Part shown: positions 54,673-64,000 of the stretch, one piece after another
Numbering within the stretch: the first letter of the stretch is position 1
Layout of the letters: every line of letters starts with the position of its first letter
Origin: Schizosaccharomyces osmophilus
Lineage: Eukaryota; Ascomycota; Schizosaccharomycetes; Schizosaccharomycetales; Schizosaccharomycetaceae
Direction of reading: 5' to 3'
Length of the DNA stretch: 64,000 nt
Assembly: GCF_027921745.1 (NCBI RefSeq)
Contig: NC_079239.1
Coordinates: 399,501 to 463,500 of the forward strand
The notes under the pieces: generated by a model
Databases searched by the model: none
The model's input: only the letters and a program-made list of their open reading frames with translations
Told to the model about the DNA's origin: nothing
Made by a program: the position numbers and the translations under genes

Positions 54673-57600
54673 ATGGAACAAGCAATATCGGTTTCCAAAA
54701 ATGGTATATTATTTTCTTATTATGAACATGTAACTAATTTTTTTTTTTTTTTTTTTGCAGACTTCAGATCGTCAATAAACGAGAACTATCAAAGTGGGAC
54801 TGTACCCATGAATGACAACTATCGAAATAGTAGGGCAGATATTGAGAAGGAATCGGCTGCTTTTATTCGCATTTTTGGTGAAAAGCTATTTCACTATCCT
54901 TCTCTTTACACAGCGTTTGTGGAGATAGTGAAAGCTTTGGACGAACAAATGTATGAAAATTGATGTTCTTTACATCTTCAACTAACGTCCCTCTTATAGT
55001 ATTGATTTTCCCGGGTTTATTGAACGAGTGCACGTTCTCTTGAACGACTTCCCAGAATTGCTACTTGAACTTAATACTCTCCTTCCTTCTTCCTATCAAT
55101 TTCTACCGTCGAACGGAGGAATCAACGGATTGCAATTTACTACTCCAACTGGTACCGTATCACGACCTTACTCCTATGCCGCTAGCTATGCAGACGTTCC
55201 CAGTTGCTACCACCGAGCTATTAGTTGCGTTGCAAAAGTAAAAAGGGCATTAAAAAACAACGATGCATCCTTTCAGCAATTTCAGCTGATTCTTCAACAA
55301 TTTTCGAGTTCTGAAATTAGTGCGGAGGAGCTTCAAAGTAAAGTAGCCTCTTTACTCAGCGATTTTCCTACGTTACTTCAGCAGTTTCAACAATTTTTAC
55401 CAAACTCGGTATTTTACAGTTCAACACCTCCGTTGGGGTCATATCCGATACGAACGGTTCAGAGCTCCAACTTTCGACTTAGTAACCTTTCTGATTTCAA
55501 TACTCCACCATCCTCCGTTCATGATACTATAGCCACAGCTTTTCCGTCTGTTTCCCAAGCTGATGCTATAGGGTTTTTCAAACAAGTACAACACCAACTA
55601 CCGAGTCTCGATATATATCATGAATTTTTAAAACTAATCAATCTTTATGTCCAAAATATTATTTCTCGGGATACATTGTTGGCCAGAAGTTTTGCCTTTT
55701 TACGATCCATTCCTGACTTATGGAAGAGCTTTCAACTGATTCTGCATTTTAATCCTCAAGAATTTCCTAATATTTATTATACTGCCACGTCTGATCACTC
55801 TGATTATGGTCCAAGTTATCGTCTTCTTCCATTGGAGGAACGTATGAGCCCATGTAGTGGTAGAGATGAGTTAGCTTGGTCTATTCTAAATGATGAATGG
55901 GTCAGTCATCCCACTTGGGCTTCCGAAGAAAGTGGTTTCATTGTCCAACGAAAAACTCCTTATGAGGATGCCATGACAAAACTGGAAGAAGAGCGTTATG
56001 AGTTTGATCGACATATCGAGGCTATTAACTGGACTATTAAAACCTTAGACAATCTAGCGGTCCGTTTGGAAGAGATGTCAGAAGAAGAACAAAAAGGTTA
56101 TCAACTACCACCTGGCTTAGGCTTGCGGTCGAAAAGTATTTACGAGAAAACAATCAAGCTAGTATATACCGCTGATCATTACAAGATTATACTGAATGCT
56201 TTAGAAACTATGCCTTCGGCTACTCTTCCTATAGTTCTAAAACGATTGATTGAAAAAAGAGAAGAATGGCGATCAGCGAAAGAATCTTTACAGCCTACTT
56301 GGAGAAATACAGAATTTAAAAATTATGATAAAAGTTTGGATCCTCAATGCATATACTTTAAGGCTAAGGATAAAAAAATAGTTACTCCTAAGCTTTTGCT
56401 CGCCGAAGCAGAGACCATACATGGCCAAACATCTATGCAATTCCCATTTTTTAGTGAGACTTCTTTTGACTTTTCAACCATTTACGATAATGAGAATGTT
56501 CTTTTCGACGTGTGCTACATAGTATGTACCTTTGTGGTATGTAATTCCCCTTCCGGTCTCAAAAAAGTCGAAAACTTTTTTAAAAATACTCTTCCTCTAT
56601 TTTTTGGAATTGATAAACAAAAATTAGCGAAGTTCTTAGATCCTGTTTTCCATGGCCCCAATTATGATTCTTCCGCTGAAAGTATGTATGGAAACAAAAT
56701 CATACGCAGAAAACGATCAAATTCGATTACCCAATTGACTGAGCTTTCAAAACATCAAAAAATAAGCGAGCAGCGACAAAGTCGTTCAGCAGCTGCTGCC
56801 AGAAAAAAAGGGGACGTTATTAATAACGCTGTGAATTCCGACGATACTCCTTCTGATAACGGTAGTCCAGCTTCAAATTCAAAGCAGCAGTTATCTCGTC
56901 CTGCTGCAGCAATTGTGGCAAGTTTGAAGTATCCTAGTCATCCTGAAAATTGTTTGTTGGACGAAAGTAATCGGGAGAAAGCTGTCCCGAACAACCAAAC
57001 AACTTTTGATGAGAAGTTTCCGTTTATGAAAACCGATGAAGTCAATCAGGTTGAGCAATACGGCTATTCTGCAATTTATGTCTTTTTCCGTCTATTCAAT
57101 ATGCTATATGACCGGTTATTACAACTGAAGAATCTGGAAAACTGCGTAGAGGATGCTCAGAGACAAATAAAACCAAATCCTGTGGCTCAAGAGCACAAGC
57201 TATGGAGAAGCAGAGAAAGCGAATTACCTGAGCTCCCGGAGGAAGATACATACTACAATAAAACATTCGTCATGTCATTACGACTCATATACGGTGTCCT
57301 GGATCAGAATCAGTTTGAAGATTACATGCGTTTTTATTATGGTAACAAAGCCTATGAACTGTACACGGTTGACAAATTGGTATGGTCAGTAGCTAAACAA
57401 GTACACCACATTGTGTCTGATGGAAAATTCAAACACGTGCTGGGTGTCATTGAAGAATATAATAGCCGGTCTACGCCAAAACGGTCCTATGATGAGTTTT
57501 TATATCGCATGAATTTGGAGCGGTATCTAAATTCTGATGAAATGTTGTTTCGGTTTGCGTGGAATTTTGACGCAAAGCGATTTTCTATTAATTTGTTGCG

Positions 57601-58039
57601 ACGTGCTAATGTTACTTTGGATGAGACGTTAGAAAGCCAACGGCAAGGATGGAAGAAGTATTTGGAAGATTACATCGCTCAAAAGGGAACCGACTGCGTT
57701 TCCTATAAAAATTACCGGTGTCCTTTCTTATGTAGAACGATTCCTTTTGAAGGAACATCTGGAATGGCCCGAATGTCATTACAGACAAGACTGATGAGTT
57801 CGCTTTGCTTTCTATCTGATTTAAAAGCTAGACTGTGTATTAATTCATTTAAGCTACTATATGTTCCTTGTACTCAAGACGCTTACTTAAGCCGTGACTA
57901 CTTGCTATTGAATAATCCCGAGTCGCTTGGTATACAGTCTGCTCGTTCTTCTCGGTGGAAGGCACGTTTAGACACCCTACATACCAAGTTGTTTGATGGG
58001 CAACTTAATAATGTTTCGTTTGAATCTCTATTTATATAG
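54673..58039 (+). CDS. pst2: Sin3-family corepressor Pst2 (Clr6 histone deacetylase complex II)
   Basis: Exons 54673..54703, 54761..54950, 55000..58039; 1086 aa (S. pombe ~1075). PAH1 spans exons 2-3 (FGEKLFHYPSLYTAFVEIV ... IIDFPGFIERVHVLL). PAH2/3-like repeats follow (DAIGFFKQVQHQLPSLDIYHEFL), then the HDAC-interaction domain (YRLLPLEERMSPCSGRDELAWSILNDEWV), a basic linker, and the Sin3 C-terminal domain (RLFNMLYDRLLQLK). Pst2 belongs to the Rpd3S-like Clr6 complex, which suppresses transcription within genes. Intron 1 (57 nt) is a multiple of three without a stop. Confidence 0.96.
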
Positions 58040-58206
58040 AAGGGCTATTAATGTATTTAGAAAATCTCGCCTTAAAACCGATTTATTGGACTCGTTTTTT
58101 TGTTAGCTATCACTCTTAACGTTTTAAAATTAATTTGTTGCAATCTATTTTTCTTGTATGTTTAGTATCGTATTTGTAGGATTCTTCGCATGTTGACCGA
58201 AATGTT

Positions 58207-58246
58207 TGTTTACAAATAGTGTTGCCCTAGTAACCACTTTGTTTAC
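58207..58246 (+). promoter_or_regulatory. Forkhead and PCB sites upstream of plo1
   Basis: Forkhead core TGTTTAC at 58207-58213 and 58240-58246, flanking TGTTGC at 58220-58225 (reverse complement GCAACA, fitting the PCB consensus GNAACR). In S. pombe, Sep1/Fkh2/Mbx1 (PBF) act at such pairs to drive the M-G1 cdc15 cluster, which includes plo1. The element lies 46-85 bp upstream of the ATG. Confidence 0.6.
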
Positions 58247-58291
58247 GTTGTCGCGGCACCTTCAGGATTTTGTCAAGAGACAAAATCTCAA

Positions 58292-60381
58292 ATGGCTAGT
58301 GTCGCAGTAAAAGAGCCAAAGGCTGCTATAACTCCAAAAAAGAAGACAAAGCCTTCTCGTTTATGCTACACTCCTCCTACCAACATTGCAAATAGTAAAA
58401 AAAAAATCCTGTATACCCGCTATGATTGTATAGGAGAAGGAGGATTTGCTAGATGCTTTCGGGTGAAAGACGATAATGGAAATATATATGCAGCAAAGGT
58501 TATAGCTAAAGCATCATTACAGAATGATAAAACTCGGCAAAAGCTTTTTGGGGAAATAAAAGTGCATCAGTCCATGAGCCACCCGAACGTTGTAGGGCTC
58601 ATTGACTGTTTCGAAGATAAAACAAATGTCTATTTAGTTTTGGAACTTTGTGAGCACAAGTCATTGATGGAATTGCTACGAAAGAGAAAATTGCTCACGG
58701 AACCAGAAGTACGATTTCTCATGCTTCAGATTTTGGGAGCATTAAAATATATGCACAACAAAAGAGTCATTCATCGGGACTTGAAGCTCGGGAATATAAT
58801 GTTAGACGAAAGCAATAATGTAAAAATTGGTGATTTTGGTTTAGCTGCCTTGCTTATGGATGATGAAGAACGAAAGATGACGATATGTGGTACTCCTAAC
58901 TATATTGCACCTGAAATTCTATTTAATTCAAAAGAAGGGCATTCATTTGAAGTTGATCTTTGGAGTGCTGGTGTGGTAATGTATGCTCTTCTAGTGGGAA
59001 AACCTCCGTTCCAAGACAAGGAAGTAAAGACTATTTATAAAAAAATTAAGGCAAATTCTTACGGCTTCCCTCCTAATATTCCTATTTCATCAGAAGCTAA
59101 GAATCTAATCGCTTCTCTGTTGACGCAAGACCCATCTGTTCGTCCAAGCGTTGACGAAATAGCAAATCATGATTTTTTCCATTCAGGTTATATGGCTTCC
59201 TCCCTACCTGATGATATTTTATCTATTCAGCCCGTATGGCCCTCTACGCAATCCAGATCGAGCTTTCAAAGAAATTTGGATTATGTAGCATCGGCAGCTG
59301 GCGTCGGTTTTGGCAAATCAGCTGGAATTGAAAAGAATAAACCGTATGCATTAAAAACAGATGAGGGAGATGATGATCACATTCTTCCTAGCGTTTTAAG
59401 TCCTCGAGATCGGGTAAATCCAGTCATGAAAATTGGACCAGAAACAAAACCCAGTTCTACGAAGCTATCTTCGATTTTTGAAGCAGCCCGCAAGACAAAT
59501 GAAGAGACCCTTCCTTCAAGAGTAAAAGCACTAAAAGAAGAGTCTCGTTCCGTCCCGAAATCCAAACTTACACGCTCTGGTACTTTAGATTATGAAACAC
59601 GCTCAGGTTCCGTTTCCATTGGCAATTTATCAGACAACGTAATATGGATTAACATAAAAAAAACTGCTCTGAAGATTGGCATGGGACTTGAATCACGACC
59701 CGTGGCCTCAAGTCAAGAACCCATGACAGCGAAAAATATCCTGTTCATCACCAAATGGGTTGACTATTCCAACAAATACGGTCTAGGATATCAGCTATCG
59801 AATGAGTCGGTGGGTGTGCATTTCAACGATCAAACCTCGTTGATATTCTCTGCAGATGAGAACGTGATTGAATACATAAGTCATCAAAAGAATGCAGAGG
59901 CAAAACATACGATGTTTTCGACGGGCAAGGCGCCTGATGCTCTAAAAAACAAAATTTATCTTCTTAAGCATTTTAAGAGCTATATGGTACAAAATCTATC
60001 ACGGGCTGTACAGGATGAAACACTTGACGATATTGATATAAAAAATGCCGGCTCTATGGTTTTCATGCATAACTATCTCAGGACTCGTCAAGCAATTATG
60101 TTTCGGTTAAGTAACGGAACCTATCAAGTAAGAAAGAAGAGTGCAGATGAAGATTGTAAAGAGTATTCGTGCTAACAAACATTTAGTTTAATTTTGTCGA
60201 CCACGTCAAAGTCGTTGTTTCACCAGGTGTACAAGGCATTATGGTATTAGACAAAGAGAAAGAGAAAATGGTATTTACATTGGAAGAAGCATGCTGGTTC
60301 ACTGAGGATTTACGGTCACGCTTGAAATATATTCGTGAAGTATTAGAATCCTGGGCTTCGAAGTTGGAATCCGCACGTTAA
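58292..60381 (+). CDS. plo1: Polo kinase Plo1
   Basis: Exons 58292..60127 and 60187..60381; 676 aa (S. pombe 683). Kinase domain ~43-296 with [22 protein letters not shown] and activation loop [13 protein letters not shown] (Thr before CGTP is the activating site). Polo boxes occupy ~450-670; the first begins [19 protein letters not shown]. Box 2 is split by the terminal intron. Reading through the intron would replace the end of box 2 with about 15 unrelated residues, so the second exon ([14 protein letters not shown] ...) is required. Plo1 controls spindle formation, septation and mitotic commitment. Confidence 0.97.
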
Positions 60382-61552
60382 TTGCATATTTCATGATTAA
60401 CCTATTCTTACCTTTATTATGTGCTGGTTCACGACTTCCTAATTTTGATCCCATCTTTATTCAGTCTTTCATATTGTTTTCTTTCTATCCCGTTCTTTGA
60501 GTGTTAACGGTTTTTTTTTTTTTTTTTTTTTATTACATTTATTAACCCTTTCCTGTTATTACTCGATGAAATATCACCTGCCGTCATACTTGTTTGTTTT
60601 GAATATGTACATCATTCATTTGCCTGCTCATATACTCTTGGTAATCTGTTTCTTTTTTCCAGACTTTTTTTGATGAGTGACTAATGATACATGTGTAAGA
60701 ATTAATACTTAAATTATGTTATACTTTTCCTAATAAAACTTCTTTAACAACGGATCTTTCCAGGGAGCAAGCAAAGCGAACAAAAAACTTCCAAGCGCTG
60801 CATTCGTTCTCGTTCACAAGCTCGTCCGCAAGATCTAGCAAGTAGATGGTTGTAAATAACAATTGACATACAGCACAATACGCACATAAACGTCACGCCC
60901 ATCGTGGCGCTATCGCACCAAATTGGAAGTTTAAGAATGGGATGGATTAGTATCATCTACAAGTCTCGTCTTACATGTCTACCAAGCATTGCGAAATCTT
61001 TCCTTTATGACTGACCTCTTACTGACTGAGAGTGACATTTGGATCTTGAGATGTATGCCTACCTACCTACCTAACTAGTTTGGTGTATGTAGAACCAACA
61101 AGATCAACGAGGAAAATCTTCCCACGAAGTACACACCTACTCAGTTGGGATTTCAATAAAATGTGGGTTAATTGGACAAATTAATCGAATGAGATAGGCC
61201 CTTCTTTGGAAACATTTCATGCCCACTGATTTACTTTGTTCTTCATAGAAATAGCAGGTTAATGAAATATACTCGGTATGGTTATAATGTAAGATTATAT
61301 TCTTTTGATGTCATGGTGGTTTGTATCATTGAGGTATTTTTGATTGATCTTTGATCCTTCCAAAATGTTTTGCGTCGTGTACCATAAAAGTACATTGCGT
61401 GGTCTAAAATTTAAGGTCACTATATGAATGTAACGAAGCGTAGATACTGCTTTAAAGAGTGTTATTGACTCGTTATGGTACGCAATTAAGTCATAATTAA
61501 AAGATACTTAAGACATAGAAACGATCCGAAAGCACATATCATACAGGGCATT
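60382..61552. other. 1.17-kb gap plo1 / mdm28 with a GC-richer island
   Basis: Oligo-T tract at ~60510-60531. A GC-richer island at ~60750-60960 carries a 70-codon minus-strand frame (60956-60744), Cys-rich with a hydrophobic stretch MGVTFMCVLCCMSIVIY. No family recognised. (CCTA) repeats lie near 61058-61073. The remainder is AT-rich promoter DNA. Confidence 0.4.
61058..61073. repeat. Short (CCTA)n tract
   Basis: About four tandem CCTA units in intergenic DNA. Confidence 0.7.
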
Positions 61553-62982
61553 ATGCTGAAAAATCAGGTTTTGACGAGACCTTTGATCAAAGGTAGGATT
61601 GTACCTTTTTACTTGCAAACAAGGACGAATTTTAACAGTGTTTAGGTTCTCAATTGAGAAATGTGCCGAGATGTGCACCCTTCATACAGCAGATGATACC
61701 TATCAGAACGTATGGATATCTTCCGGTTAGGTCTACAAGCAAAACTACTCTTTCACTTTCGGATTCCAAGCTGAAGAGCGCGTATTTTGGTATGAAGTAT
61801 GGGTTCCCTATGAGATACTCATCCCAGACACCTCAAGAATCCCAGAAACAAGATGTCGCGGAATCTCCTAAGCCTGAGCAAAAGCCTGTGGCGCCAGTAA
61901 AAAAGGCTTCCATATGGCAGCGGTTAAAGGGAGGTGTTTTACATTTTTGGGACGGTACCAGACTTCTCGGTGTGGAAATTAAAATTTCCTCAAAGCTTGT
62001 TTACAAAATGGCTGTCGGCTATGAAATGACGAGACGTGAGAGCCGTCAATTGACCAGAACGCTCAAAGACATTGGTCGTCTTGTTCCCTTCTCGATGTTT
62101 GTCATTGTTCCTTTTGCTGAATTGCTTTTACCTATCGCTGTCAAACTGTTCCCCAACCTTCTTCCTAGCACTTTTGAGGATCCCAAGGACAAACAAGCAA
62201 AGAAGGAGAAGCTCCGTAAAGTACGTTCCGACGTTTCCGGGGTACTTCGGGATACTATTAAATCTGGAAAATTCACATTTTCTGACGAAACCAGCAAATC
62301 AAAGGAATTCCGTGATTTCTTTTTAAAGGTTCGTACTAGCGGACAATCTCCTTCTCGTCAAGAATTAATTAATGTTTGCCAATATTTCAAGGATGACATT
62401 ACTCTGGACAATTTGTCTCGTGCCCAATTAATTGCCCTTTGTCGATACATGAATTTGAATGCTTTTGGTACTGATCCCTTGCTTCGTTACAACATTCGCT
62501 CTAGAATGCGCCAAATTCGTCGGGACGATCGTGCCATCTACATTGAGGGCATCAACTCCTTGTCTGTTCCTGAACTCTTCAATGCCTGCAACTCTCGTGG
62601 TATTCGTTCCCAAGGTCTTTCTCCTGCTAAGCTCAAAGACGAAATGTCTGTGTGGTTAGAAATGCGTATCAAGCACGGAATCCCATCTGTTATTTTGATG
62701 CTTTCCAACGCTTTCTCTTATGGATACCATGAGGGTACTTATGAATCTCGCTGGGATGCTTTGCAGGATACACTTGCTTCAATCCCCGATGAACTCTACC
62801 ACGAAACTGTTGTTGATATGCCTAGCGAAGAAATCTCAAATAAGCAACGCCTTGAAATTTTGAGAGAACAAGAAGAACTCATCGAGGAAGAAGCTGAAAA
62901 CCCCGATGTTGCGAACAAGGTCAAGGATACTGCTAGTGGACCCTCTATGTCTGCTAAGCCCAAAGACAACAAAAAAGTATAA
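61553..62982 (+). CDS. mdm28: Mitochondrial inner membrane LETM1-family protein Mdm28
   Basis: Exons 61553..61592 and 61646..62982, 458 aa. The acceptor is GTGTTTAG (61638-61645); the earlier TTTTAACAG gives the wrong phase. The N terminus is an Arg-rich, acid-poor presequence (MLKNQVLTRPLIKG ...). The LETM1 domain starts near residue 125 with the conserved RRESRQLTRTLKDIGRLVPF, the single inner-membrane span (FSMFVIVPFAELLLPIAVKLFP), then the ribosome-binding-like RBD region and an acidic C terminus. The family handles K+/H+ exchange and mitoribosome interaction. Confidence 0.94.
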
Positions 62983-63396
62983 CGCTTTTTTGGTAACTTC
63001 ACAAGCATAAACTTACACTCAACCAATTAGAAAATATCAGGGGCATCAGTTGGAGAGCTCCTGGTCTCCCATCTCTCCTTTTTCTTGTATTATTTAAAGT
63101 TATGTCTTTCACAGTTCTTTTTGATTACTTCCGAGTTGTTAATGCATTTTCATGGTTACCTGCTTAGCGATTTGATTTCTACGTTAAAAAAGTTGTATAA
63201 ATACGATTTTCGAATTTTACAAAACGCATTGAATGTTACGATTAGTAAGTAGTAGATAAAACGCATTGGAGATTTAAAATGCTGGATATTTTTTGACATT
63301 AGACAAAATTTTTAATAGAGGGTATTCCTTCATTCTTCAGATTCGTAAATAATATATATATATATATATATGTAAATGTATAAAGAATGGTAGTAA
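62983..63396. other. Convergent spacer mdm28 / msh1
   Basis: 414 bp AT-rich, including a (TA)n run at about 63351-63371. No gene seen. Confidence 0.55.
63351..63371. repeat. (TA)n dinucleotide repeat
   Basis: About ten TA units immediately downstream of the msh1 stop. Confidence 0.85.
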
Positions 63397-64000
63397 TTAA
63401 GGACTTGCGGTTTGTTGGAGAAGTTCATTAGCCGCTGCCAATACTTCTTTTGGGAGACCTGCATATTGTTAGTTTCGTAGACTTCATTGCCAAGGCTTAC
63501 CAGCTACTTCAGCTACTCTTAATCCGTGAGATCTCTTGTTAACACCCTCTCGAATCTTATAATCGAAAGTGAAGGTATTGGTTTTCTAATTAGTTAGCTT
63601 CCAAGTCGATTGGTTATACATAAAAAGCTTACCTCGTTAACAACGATATCAGTACAATAGCATTTGACGTTTTTATATGCTTTGAATTTCTCTGCTAACT
63701 CGTGTGCATGCGTAGCGAATAGTGTGCGAGCCTTATTAACATCACATAAATACTTCAAGCACCCATAAGCTAATGCTAAACCATCTCTAGCAGTAGTTCC
63801 ACGTCCCACTTCATCCATTATTATAAAAGACCGGCTTGTTGCATTCTTTAAAATGAAAGCAGTTTCCATCATCTCCACCATGAAGGTAGACTGTTGATGG
63901 TATAGGTTATCGGCAGACCCGATCCTACTAAATATTTGATCCACAATACCTATTTTTGCATAGCTTGCCGGTACAAAACTACCCATCTGTGCTAATATAG
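63397..64000 (-). CDS. msh1: Mitochondrial MutS homologue Msh1 (3' part; truncated by window edge)
   Basis: C-terminal ATPase part only. Exons complement(63397..63458), (63501..63585) and (63633..>64000); the last runs to the window edge in frame (..[10 protein letters not shown]). MutS motifs: FMVEMMETA, Walker [11 protein letters not shown], the H-loop ATHAHELAE, and the terminal [23 protein letters not shown]. The P-loop lies beyond the window. Assigned to msh1 rather than msh2/3/6 by position next to mdm28 (S. pombe SPAC13F5.01c) and by the short bacterial-type C terminus. Mitochondrial DNA mismatch repair. Confidence 0.88.

Noticed and set aside
1-64000. LTR, retrotransposon, DNA transposon, tRNA, 5S rRNA or CRISPR-like arrays
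   Set aside because: Looked for by eye on both strands; no terminal repeats, integrase/RT frames, cloverleaf with A/B boxes or spaced repeats were found.

Overview
The window is 64 kb of gene-dense, AT-rich fungal nuclear DNA. Almost every gene carries short introns (mostly 37-100 nt) with GTANGN donors and CTAAC/CTAAT-like branch sites a few bases before the AG. Every identifiable gene is the orthologue of a Schizosaccharomyces pombe chromosome I gene, in nearly unbroken S. pombe order. The proteins are clearly diverged from S. pombe, so this is another Schizosaccharomyces species, probably of the octosporus/cryophilus/osmophilus group (inference). I see no tRNA, rRNA, transposon, LTR, CRISPR or prokaryotic feature.

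Layout. 0-11 kb: metallopeptidase, rpn9, arg82, snu13, calnexin cnx1, pex13, set8. From memory of S. pombe names this follows SPAC607.06c-.03c then SPAC3C7.11c-.09, in descending order. 11-29 kb: tfs1, the FANCM-like helicase fml2, mde1, a GPATCH1-like splicing protein, rhp57, a Whi2-like protein, a DHX35-like helicase, ufd2, rho5 (SPAC20H4.03c-.11c, ascending). 29-63 kb: ICE2 homologue, rps23, mpp10, pnk1, ppa1, an alpha/beta-hydrolase-like membrane protein, php3, ala1, mpn1/usb1, cka1, hcn1, hpt1, zhf1, pst2, plo1, mdm28 (SPAC23C11.01-.17). The right edge cuts into the 5' part of msh1. Gene models below were rebuilt by joining exons in phase. Several match the known S. pombe protein length exactly or nearly (Rpn9, Snu13, Php3, Ufd2, Ppa1, Ala1).

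Functionally this is a housekeeping stretch: protein turnover (rpn9, ufd2, hcn1), RNA and ribosome biology (snu13, mpp10, rps23, mpn1, DHX35-like, GPATCH1-like, tfs1, ala1), DNA repair (fml2, rhp57, pnk1, msh1), signalling and cell cycle (plo1, cka1, rho5, arg82), chromatin and transcription (pst2, set8, php3), and organelles and transport (cnx1, pex13, ICE2 homologue, mdm28, zhf1).

I did not find a spectacular new system. The items most worth a second look are: a candidate C/D snoRNA behind a HomolE box between hpt1 and zhf1; a strongly folded intron in snu13, whose product is itself an RNA-motif binder; a hydrolase-like protein with glycine at the nucleophile position; three unexplained gene-like islands (18.8-19.1, 40.5-41.0 and 60.7-61.0 kb); and a flip in synteny order between set8 and tfs1.
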